Shown here: positions 49,501 to 61,500 of the stretch, piece by piece | Numbering within the stretch: the first letter of the stretch is position 1 | How the letters are laid out: each line of letters opens with the position of its first letter | Assembly: GCA_033964015.1 (NCBI GenBank) | Contig: CM066916.1 | Location: 26,553,404-26,617,403, forward strand | Source: Scolanthus callimorphus | Lineage: Eukaryota > Cnidaria > Anthozoa > Actiniaria > Edwardsiidae | Direction of reading: 5' to 3' | DNA length: 64,000 nt | Translations under genes and position numbers: made by a program | The notes under the pieces: model-generated | Told to the model about the DNA's origin: nothing | Seen by the model: the letters and a program-made list of their open reading frames with translations, nothing else | Databases searched by the model: none

Positions 49501-52500
49501 TGTTTTGCAGGTCCACTAATGTGCCAAGATTCGGACAAGAAATGGTACGCTGCTGGAATTGCGTCTTTTGGACACGAAGGTTGCGGAGTTCCTAATAAAT
49601 ACGGCATTTATGGCAAACTGGCCAAAAGCATTGACTGGATCTCTAAAACGACGGGTCTCAAATTTACCAAAACGTCCTAGTCAGCAACTCCTTTGTTTGT
49701 GTTTTCATTCGATATTAAAAGACAAATTACGTGTAGAAATCTCGCAATAACCATCTGCAAACACATATTTATAATTGATTTATCGAATAAAATCGAACAT
49801 GTCGCCCTGCATTACGTAAATTAGCCGATGGAAACGGATTGTGTAGATAAATCATATGACGACTGAATTCCACGATAAATTTCACCACGAGAAATCGATA
49901 ACGATATTAAGTGAAATCTAAAGGCCCGTTTACACTTGCAATTTTTGATGCAATTTTTGTCGCGCGAGTCACGGCGATTCTTCTCGCAAGTACGCGTCAA
50001 CTCAAAATCACTAATGTAAACTAAGTGCAACTCGGCGCGACCGACCGCAAATATTGTCGCGTGATGTCGCGGAGATTTCAAACATGTTCGAAACTCTTTG
50101 CATCTTGATGCAAATTGAAGAAAAGAGAGCACAGAAATCGCACCGGAATTTGCATCTCGTTTACACTTGAGAGATGGAATTGCAACTCGCGCGAGAAAAA
50201 TCGCCGCGACAAATGCAACAAAACTCGCAAGTGTAAACCGGCCTTAACGTGGAATTCACGAGTCGAGTGATATTTCTTGAATCCCATAGCAAAGTTTGAT
50301 ATTATTTAAGTGTAATGATTGAACTTTCTTTGCGCGCGGGTAACCGTTGTTTTGTCGAATTCAGCTTTCAACCATTGAAATCTCACTTGCTTTTAGCCAA
50401 TCCACGCGCGCTTAAGAATTGAGCTATGTGATTCTTTGTCTAATTCGGTATGTGGCTATCCTGGGGCTCTGTAAATCGGTAAAATATCAGAGGAAGCATT
50501 CAGCTGTGGGAAAATAGTCGGCAACACAAGGAATAGATCACAGATACTGCACTAGCCAGCTCGCAGGCGTTGGAGAGTAGTTTTAGGTCGAGAAACGCGA
50601 GTTTGCTTTCGATTGGCCGCCATCTTGGATTTGGGAGAAGCCCCCCTCTCCCCCGATTTGTCACAAATCCAAGATGGCGGCCAAGCGAAAGCAAACTCGC
50701 GTTTCTCGACCTAAAACTACTCTCCAACGCCTGCGAGCAGGCTAATACTGCAGTGCTAGAGACTGCACTGTCCCTGTATTGTTGGGCTTTCTGTTTGACT
50801 CCTGCGCTGCAGTTATTAAAATTACAAATCCGCACACCCTGTTGGGGACCCCAGCTTCAGCTACTCTCAGCTCGCGTGAAAATGATCTGCAAAAGGAATC
50901 TGCTATTTTACAACGTAGCGAAAGCTAGATAAGTGTTCGCGTACTCACCAGATCAACAATTAATGTGTTGACGTCTTCACCCACGCCCTCGCTCATCATT
51001 ACTAAGCCTTCTTGTCCTGTATGGGAACAACATGTGAGGCTATTAGTGCCCTGTATGGGAACAACATGTGAGGCTATTAGTGCCCTGTATGGGAACAACA
51101 TGTGAGGCTAAGTAACCTGTATGGGAACAACATGTAAGGGTATTAGTGCTCTGTATAGGAACAACATGTAAGGCTATTAGTGCCCTGTATGGGGACAACG
51201 TGTAAGGCTATTAGTGCCCTGTATGGGAATAACATGTGAGGCTATTAGTGCCCTGTATTGGAACAACATGAAAGGCTAATAGTTCCCTGTATGGGAACAG
51301 CATGTTAGGTTTTTAGCGCCCTGTATGGGAACAACTTGTAAGGCTATTAGTGCCCTTATGGGAATAACATGTAAGGCTATTAGTGACCTGTATGGGAACA
51401 ACATGTAAGGCTATTAATGCCCTGTATGGGAACAACATGTAACGGGCTATTAGTGCCCTTATGGGAACAATATGTAAGGCTATTAGTGTCCTGTATGGGA
51501 ACGACATGTAAGGCTATTAGTGACCTGTATGGGAACAACATGTAAAGCTATTAGTGCCCTGTATGGGAACAACATGTAAGGCTATTAGTGCCCTGTATGG
51601 GGACAACATGTAAGGCTATTAGTGCCCTTATGGGAATAACATGTAAGGCTATTAGTGCCCTGTATGGGGACAACATGTAAAGCTATTAGTGCCCTTATGG
51701 GAACAACATGTAAGGCTATTAGTGTCCTGTATGGGAACAACATGTAAGGCTATTAGTGCCCTGTATGGGGACAACATGTAAAGCTATTAGTGCCCTGTAT
51801 GGGAACAACATGTAAGGCTATTAGTGACCTGTATGGAACAACATGTAAGGCTATTAGTGCCCTGTATGGGAACAAGCTATTAGTGACCTGTATGGGAACA
51901 ACATGTAAAGCTATTAGTGCCCTGTATGGGAACAACATGTAAGGCTATTAGTGCCCTTATGGGAATAACATGTAAGGCTATTAGTGCCCTGTATGGGGAC
52001 AACATGTAAAGCTATTAGTGCCCTTATGGGAACAACATGTAAGGCTATTAGTGTCCTGTATGGGAACAACATATGTAAGGCTATTAGTGACCTGTATGGG
52101 AACAACATGTAAGGCTATTAGTGCCCTGTATGGGAACAACATGTAAGGCTATTAGTGCCCTTATGGGAACAACATGTAAGGCTATTAGTGTCCTGTATGG
52201 GAACAACATATGTAAGGCTATTAGTGCCCTGTATGGGGACAACATGTAAGGCTATTAGTGCCCTGTATGGGAATAACATGCAAGGCTATTAGTGCCCTGT
52301 ATGGGAACAACATGTAAGGCTATTAGTGCCCTGTATGGGAACAACATGTAAGGCTATTAGTGCCCTGTATGGGGACAACATGTAAAGCTATTAGTGCCCT
52401 GTATGGGAACAACATGTAAGGCTATTAGTGCCCTTATGGGAACAACATGTAAGGCTATTAGTGCCCTTATGGGAACAACATGTAAGGCTATTAGTGCCCT

Positions 52501-55500
52501 TATGGGAACAACATGTAAGGCTATTAGTGCCCTGTATGGGAACAACATGTAAGGCTATTAATGCCCTTATGGGAACAACGTGTAAGGCTATTAGTGACCT
52601 GTATGGGAACAACATGTAAGGCTATTAGTGCTCTGTATGGAAACAACATGTAAGGCTATTAGTGCCCTGTATGGGGACAACATGTAAAGCTATTAGTGCC
52701 CTGTATGGGGACAACATGTAAAGCTATTAGTGACCTGTATGGGAACAACATGTAAGGCTATTAGTGCCCTGTATGGGAACAACATGTAAGGCTATTAGTG
52801 CCCTTATGGGAACAACATGTAAGGCTATTAGTGCCCTTATGGGAACAACATGTAAGGCTATTAGTGCCCTATATGGGAACAACATGTAAGGCTATTAATG
52901 CCCTTATGGGAACAACGTGTAAGGCTATTAGTGCCCTGTATGGGAATAACATGTAAGGCTATTAGTGACCTGTATGGGAACAACATGTAAGGCTATTAGT
53001 GCCCTGTATGGGAACAACATGTAAGGCTATTAGTGCCCTGTATGGGGACAACATGTAAAGCTATTAGTGCCCTGTATGGGAACAACATGTAAGGCTATTA
53101 GTGCCCTTATGGGAACAACATGTGAGGCTATTAGTGCCCTTATGGGAACAACATGTAAGGCTATTAGTGCCCTGTATGGGGACAACATGTAAGGCTATTA
53201 GTGCCCTGCATGGGAACAACATGTAAGGCTATTAGTGCCCTGTATGGGAACAACATGTAAGGCTATTAGTGCCCTTATGGGTACAACATGTAAGGCTATT
53301 AGTGTCCTGTATGGGAACAACATATGTAAGGCTATTAGTGCCCTGTATGGGGACAACATGTAAAGCTATTAGTGCCCTGTATGGGAACAACATGTAAGGC
53401 TATTAGTGCCCTTATGGGAACAACATGTAAGGCTATTAGTGTCCTGTATGGGAACAACATGTAAGGCTATTAGTGACCTGTATGGAACAACATGTAAAGC
53501 TATTAGTGCCCTGTATGGGAACAACTTGTAAGGCTATTAGTGCTCTGTATGGGAACAACATGTAAGGCTATTAGTGCCCTGTATGGGAACAACATGTAAG
53601 GCTATTAGTGCCCTGTATGGGAATAACGTGTAAGGCTATTAGTGCCCTGTATGGGAACAACATGTAAGGCTATTAGTGCCCTGTATGGGAACAACATGTA
53701 AGGGTATTAGTGCCATGTATGGGAACAACATGTAAGGCTATTAATGCCCTGTATGGAATAACGTGTAAGGCTATTAGTGCCCTGTATGGGAACAACATGT
53801 AAGGCTATTAGTGCCCTGTATGGGGACAACATGTAAGGGTATTAGTGCCCTGTATGGAAACAACATGTAAGGCTATTAGTGCCCTGTATGGGAACAACAT
53901 GTAAGGCTATTAATGCCCTGTATGGGAATAACGTGTAAGGCTATTAGTGCTCTGTATGGGAACAACTTGTAAGGCCATTAGTGCTCTGTATGGGAACAAC
54001 ATGTAAGGCTATTAGTGCCCTGTATTGGAACAACATGAAAGGCTAATAGTTCCCTGTATGGGAACAGCATGTTAGGTTTTTAGCGCCCTGTATGGGAACA
54101 ACTTGTAAGGCCATTAGTGCTCTGTATGGGAACAACATGTGAGGCTATTACACATAGATGCACTGCCAAATAAAATGGTCATTGATATATAGTCAACTCG
54201 AATATCCGTCCTCTGCACATGGCATGTATTAGGGCCAAAAATGACGGCTTGAAGGATGACGGACATGGTGACCCCCAAATCGATTTGAGCTCGGTCATAC
54301 CCTGATTCTGACCGCCCATATACGCACAAGATTTGAAGACTCGTGTTAAATGTGGCCGGTCAAAATATCCGGTCAGACAAAGATTTGAACGGTCAACTTT
54401 GAATTTTGGACGGACATTGTCCGATAACCGGCTTTTATTTTCAGCCCTCTGTATCCTGCGATTTCTATGCATCCTGGTATCACAATTAAAAGCAAAAATA
54501 ATTAGGGCACTAAAACGTAGAAAATATTCGTCAACGTACCTGTCACGCTCATTGCCTTCTCCCAAAACTCCGTGACAGTACTGGCGCGATCCAACGAAAG
54601 TAACGCAACACTTGACAGCTTGTCCGTCACCCCCATGGTCAGAATGCTTGGGTTCCTGTGGTACAGCTCATTGCCGATAATAAAACACTTCTCGCCGATT
54701 CGTTGGTTCAGTTTGATCCATCCTTCCCTGTCCTGTTCAACAACAAAATACGTTAAACAATCTTACTACCTTATGATAGGAAATTATAAAGCTTCACTTA
54801 ACGAACACGAATTAAAAAAAACGCGTTAATTTCGGTAGCGTTAATTTCCGTTACTTACGAGGTGTAGGCCACGAGCCAATAGACCTTTTCCGCTTGAGTG
54901 GGGACCCTGTGGTTTGTTTACCCAACTGGCACTCAAGCGTAGAATGTTCTTTGTTTCCATTCATCAATATTAACGAATTTTCTAGTGCTTTACAAGAAAA
55001 CAAAAAACATTATTTCTCGTGAGCGCCAGTTGGGAAAACAGGCCTAGCAAAACCACTCAAGCAGAAAAGGTCTATTGTGAAATTTCCACAGGGTATTCAT
55101 TTGCAACTGTGATGTTTTCACAGGCCCACAAGAGAATGAGGAATTTCCACAGGGGTTGTACAGGAGTCTGGAATTTCCAAAGGGTAGAGCAATTTTTGAA
55201 AATTTGGAGTTTCTCGATAGGAGGGTACGGTTTTTTTTAACAGCCCATTAGAAGGAAACCTCTAACACCTTCCTGCAATCGGTGTCTTTTTCATGCTCTA
55301 AAGAAATAGCAACAGCACCTAGGGAGGTAGAACAATGTGGGCTAATGAGCCTCTTGCCACCCAAGGAATTCAAGGCTTTGAAAAAGTCTCTTTGCTCTTG
55401 AAAAATCTCATAATAATGCTCGAGATCAAATAATTATTATTCCCAAGAACGTATTAACGTTTTCAAAAAGTTTTGGAGGCTCTGCGAAGGTTTTTAAAAT

Positions 55501-58500
55501 GAGTGGATTGCTGTGTGACAAAAAGCTCATTAGCCCAGATTTTCTCTCATATTCTCTCTAAAATGAACATTTAACTGCGCCATTATAACTGAATGTACCG
55601 CCTTCGAATTTTCATTGGTTCTCCGCTATTGATATTCAGTGCTGATAACTTTTGATCTCCTTCAAACATTCTGAATCTAGACCCCGCTTATGCAAATGAG
55701 TTCAGACTGTAAACAGAGGATCCTCTTATAACACGTACCTGGCTGCGCACACCATCTATAATTGCCAGTATTCCGGGGAACTTCTCAAGGAACTCACAGT
55801 ACAAGTTGATGAGGTCGTCTAGAGATTTGAAGGCATTGGTAATGATCTCGTATCTCTGTTTTTCCTGCGAGGGAAAAATATATGCATCAAACACTTTCCT
55901 ATACATTTAATGGAAAGGAATTTTCGATGTTGGCTCCCTTTATGTTTATGTACCCCCCTGAATTTCATATTTCATCTTTCCTGTCGAGCACCTTCGACTT
56001 TTCAATTTAGGGATCCCCTCCCGGGTCTATGTAGACCTATACCATGTCTCTTCTATGGTAGAGACTGTAAGATGTGCATATTTTTCAAATTGAATTCGCC
56101 CGTTCACACATATCCGGATATTTTTGAACCCGGAACTTTTTCTTTCCGGATACGGCTATCGTCCACGCATCCGGCGAATTCACAGATAAATCCGGTCATC
56201 GTATCAGAAAATATCGCCGGATTCGATCGTCCACACGTATCTGAAATGTTATCTGATTATAAATGTCCACTCTGGAGAGCAGATTCAAAAATATCCGGAT
56301 TTGTCTGCAAATTCGCCGGATGCGCGTGGACGATAGCCGTATCAGAAAGAAAAAAAGCGGATTAAAAATATCCAGATACGCGTGGACAGGGCCTAAATAA
56401 ATTGATTTATCAAATTCAATCGAGAACATTGCTCCATATTCTCTAAATCAGCCGATGGAAATGGATGCTTACTCCGACTTGTATTATGCTTTCAAAATGG
56501 CGGCCGACACGGGCTCTTTGACATTGGATGATGACTAAGTATTGGAAAATACAGTACTACTTCTAAATACATTTTCTAATAAGGAAAGTAATATAACGTC
56601 TTCATGTATGCAACTTGCTTCATGGTCCTTCATGCAAAATATGTTTTGTACTAACAATAAAGATCCAGCGAAATCTGTGTTGTCATACCTTTCCTTTCGG
56701 ACGTTCACCCTAAATTGATACAAACTGAGTAACTTATCTTATCTGTGTATGTCGTGGGGGCATGAAATGTTTGTTATTTTTTTCACCTTTGTGCAGGTGA
56801 ACCAAATTCTATTATTATTCAGCCATGCCACTATCACGATTCTGATAGGCACAGAGTACGCAGCGAAATCTTGTTGGCGCGCAGTTCGTGACGTCATACT
56901 GCAGACATTAGGATTGATGCACTGTAATGACGTCATAATGCAAGCCAACAGGTTTGGCCGCCATGTTGGTTTTAATTTCGGAAGCGAAAGCCAATTTTTC
57001 CAATATTCTCGTTGAATCTGTTTGAAAATTCAACTCGCTGCCATTTGCTCCAGGTTAGAGATTTTAAGCTGAAACCGGTTTCTGACTAATATCAGTTGAT
57101 TATTTGTATTTCTGGAATTGATTTTGACAAAACATCTTATTACGAGGTAGTTGGTGTCACGTGACTCCAGTCACGTCAATGTAAGTGGCCTATTGAAAGG
57201 ATGCCTGAGGCCCGGAGGGGTACTCCCAAAACGTTTGTACGGGGATGCTCGGCCCAGATTCTGGACCCCTTACCCTTCTTTATACCAATTTCTGGACCCC
57301 TTACCCTTCTTTATACCCCCCCCCCCCCCCCCCCCCCCCCCCCAGGTGACCGGCTTACCTGGTCATAGATGTCAGATGCCCCAATATTCAACATGAGGTG
57401 TAAATCAGTCCCAAGGGTATAACCACACCCCGTAACAGCCTCGTGCACATACTCCAAGGCACTCTCTGGTTTGTCCAGTAATGGGGAGTAGCTGCCGTCA
57501 TCTGTAATACAACACGATGATGCCTGTAGGGGCAGACAATCAAATAAGTTCAAAATTGTGCCGAATGATGCAGAATGCCGAATGATGCCATACAGAAAAT
57601 AGTCCTATGTGACAAGAGAAGATGATGAAGGAAGGTGGAAGAACTGCTCGGGGTGACTAAACAGCACGCCATTATAGCTGTTTCAGGTAACACGCGACTT
57701 CGCCGTTGCCGTCAGAGTTTGGCAATTGGGTTTTCTGTGCTGTCCATCAATGCAATCCGTATCCATGTGAGCAAATCATATCCTTACTTAGTGCATTCGA
57801 TTGGCTTCCCTTGCGAGACATGTCGCGACAAAAGCCAATTCACTGCACTAGGTGAAACTAGGCAAGGATCTGATTGGCTCACATGGTTTGATTGACTACA
57901 CAGGAAAACCCAACTGCCAAAGCCCTCCCGATGTTTTGAACGTACTGGGTCGCGTGTTACCTGAAACAGCTGTAAGACAATATGAGGAAGAATGAATGAA
58001 TGACTCGTTTAATTATGCCTCTCGCAGTGCACGTATGACACTGAATTACAGGTAAAGGTCAGAATTACGAATTTGTTGGCAGCCAGTTTGCCAAAGCAGT
58101 CAGTATTGTTCGTACTTTTTGTTGTCACATTTGTATATCTTAGATTGTAATTTTTCTCCTTGGTAACGAGCCGGCTCCTGACTAAGCTGTGCAATGGGCT
58201 TGATTGTGTTAATGGTTTTACAAAGTGTCTGCATGCTTCATCGCGCCTATCAGCCTATCAGCGAGCGTGGCGATCTATTTGCGGCAGATAGAGCCTCTGC
58301 ATATGCTAGGTCTGGAAAGCCCGTGGCCCGCGTGCTATTGCATGTTTCTAGACCCCCTCTAGACCCCCTTCTATTACCGAAACCGCAGATGGTATTACCG
58401 AACCGCAGATGGAAAGGGGGGGGGGGCAGACGAAACTATAATACTGCAAGAAATCCACCGCCATTGCGATGTTGGAGATCCGGTGTCCACCGTGCTCCAA

Positions 58501-61500
58501 GCAGCTGCGCTACATGGCCGATTATGATGATGTTGTTGCATCAAAAGATTCAAATTAAAAAGTCCGTGTCAGCCACACCTTTGTTATTGTTTTCATTGGA
58601 TATTAGAAGACGAATTACGTGTAGAATCCTATGATATCTCTTTTTTGTGTAAATTGAGGACGAGATATCATAGGATTCAAGTATATTCAAAGCGTTCAGT
58701 CGGTAGATTCCGCCGAAAATAGCACTCAAAAAGGCGATATCGCCCTCGTCGCTGCACGACTCGTGCGATATCGCTTTTTTCGTGCTATTTTCTTAGCGGA
58801 ATCTAGCCTCCTGAAGCTTTGAATAATCCTATAGAAATCTCCTATAAAACGTCTAGAAACAAAGTTTCAGATTTGATTTACCAAATTCAGTCGAGAACAT
58901 TGCTCTATATTCTCTAAATCGGCCGATGGAAATGGATGCTTTCTCAGACTTGGTATGTTGTTATGTTGTAAAAATGGCGGCTGACACAGGCTCTTTAGCA
59001 AATTCAAAGGTAAGGAAATACATGACACAACACAATATCACGGCTTATATGCTCAGAAATTGGGTGAAAATCCATGAGTTTTACGGAACTTTTTCAGACT
59101 TTTTTTTGTGAGCACCACACCACAGGGGTCTCGCCGGAGGAGCACCGGAGGAGCACCAAGCCAAAATGAAGGCATGAGAGCCCAAGGCATGAACGAGCGT
59201 TACCCAACACCTACACACCCAAATTACAAGCGTTCAAACAAACAAATTAGGTCGGACTGGGATTTTCTCGATTTACGGACATTCACCAAAGAAGGTACTG
59301 CAAGCAGTCTAGATATACAGGAAGTGGCATTTTTTGGCAAGAGAGGCACAACAGCTACTAACCCCTAATTTTTGCTGTAGTACAATTCCCATCTGATGGT
59401 AGACCTCTGTCAATTGCTGAATACCCTGGAAATAGAGACAAAAAATGCAACTCAAGAAACTACTGATGGTATGGAATGAAATTGCTCAATAGTTAATTTC
59501 TATACTGGCTTGAAAATTATAAAAACTTGTCCATACATATTAAAGTTCTTTTGAATTTTTTCCATGCTACTTTGGCTATTAAATGCACACATGATATTAG
59601 CTATATGATTGTTGTCATATTTTTTCAGACTGATATCTTACTGGTTCCTAACGAGAGCTGAAAAACAATTAACGGAATATTATATCTCCAAAAATGATCA
59701 CCAACGAAGTGGGTGGTCACACGTCACTTGGAAGCTGAAAGCCCCATAATCACCTAGCATCGTTTGTGGTGAGATGCAGGGCCCGACACTGCGACCATAT
59801 GGTTGCCAATGGCGACTAAATGTGGGGGACTAAATGTGGGGCTTGGCGACCAAAATGTTAGAGCCAGTCGTCAAATGGCACCCCACCTTTCTGAGGCCCT
59901 GGCCACACTAACGCGTTTTCAAAAGTATTCGTTTTCAAACTTATACGGATTCGCAGCGTGTTAGTGTGGACGAGAGATTTAGCTCCAAACAAGCGATCAG
60001 TTTTTTATTTGATGTTGGCGTGTGCAAGGACAGTCTCAAATTAATGGTACAGTTGACGTCATTGTTTTCATTTTTATCCGGATTCGACCGTCCACACTAA
60101 AATGATCTGTATACGGATTCGTTTATATTCACTTTCGAGAGCGTTTTCAAACTTATGGATTCGATGAAAACGATCAGCGTGTTAGTGTGGACGGAAGGCC
60201 TAAACGTATCAAAAAGTATACGGATTCGAACGAAAACGCGTTAGTGTGGACGGGGTCTGAGTTCAGCTGAGATCCATGTTTATGTGGTGACTAAATCTTT
60301 GCATTTTGGCGACTAAATTTGTTTAATTAGTCGCCAAGGAAGCCTGGTGATGTCGGGCCCTGAGAGCCACCATCTTGGTTGAATTTTCATTTTGGTTGAA
60401 ATGTTCACTTCCAACCTGTTTTTTACTCTCTTAATTTCCAGCCCTAGATAGACTGAGCAGAGAACCGTGCTTACTTTTTTAATAGGTTGTCCTGGTTTTG
60501 GCACAATCAAAACCTCCTTGATCAGATTCTGCTTTCCTGAGCCTTGTTTTCCTGATGTTAGTAATGTCATTACAGGAAGGGGCATCACAAACTCATCTTG
60601 AGGCTGAAAAAAAAATACCAGCTTTAACATGCCTGTCTGGGGTTGTATATTTAAGCATTAGAGCACAAGTTTCTATGACTTTATCGGCGAAATAGACCAG
60701 GGATGTACCGCTGGCTCTCTGAGAGCCTGGCCCTGTTCTAGAGTGAAAAATTCAAATTTTGACACCCAGTTCTAGAGTAGCAAAAATCTGCAAAAAATTC
60801 CATAACTCTCAAAGAATCCGGATTCTTTATCTGAATAAATTCTTGGATTCCGGATTCTCAAGGCGTTTGGATTCTGGATTCCTGCTATATGGATTCCGGA
60901 TTCTATTCTAGGGATTCCGGATTCCAAAGCTAACAAAAATCGGATTCCGGATTCTGGATTACCTTACATGGGGCGAAAGTAATGCCTAGCTCGATTAGCT
61001 TGTAAGTTATTTTCTAGGCAGCATCATATCCAACGCATGTTTTTAGTTTTTCATTCTGTATATAATGTTCAGTGCTGATATGTAAATAAAGAAATTTGTT
61101 GTTGTTGTTGTTAATTTACGAAGCCACTGGGAAATGATTTCCAGATGTTGTTTTTATTGAGTCCTGGCGCTTTGAAAACAGGCACAAACCGTCTAATTTA
61201 TGTTTGTCCTTTCAATGCAAAGACTGTTAAGTTCTGCATTTCGAAGTATTCTTGTACAGAACACAATGTTTCAGCTCTTTGCCGGCAAAAATCAGAAGAA
61301 CAAATGCCTGAAAAATGTTGAAAAAATGTCAAAATTCTGTTGAGCCGACAAACTCAATCTTGCTTCTGATTGGCCGTCCCCAAAAGAATGCAGAACAAAT
61401 ACAGAAAAAAACATCTGAAAAAGACCTGACCGTTCACGGTTCGAGTGCTCTCACTGTAAATGAAAACAAATTCAGCAAGAGCTTGTATTATGGTGTGTTC

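Noticed and set aside
50500..50932. Two long open frames on opposite strands with the same peptide
   Set aside because: They are mirror images created by the palindromic element at 50560-50737.
51017..54150. CRISPR-like regularly spaced repeats, or a coding repeat
   Set aside because: Units are contiguous without unique spacers, the context is a eukaryotic intron, and the 11-residue repeated frames arise only where 33-bp units happen to be consecutive.
54179..54575. Overlapping frames on both strands next to the minisatellite
   Set aside because: No motif; they end in intron sequence beside the verified ENO4 exon 54540-54732.
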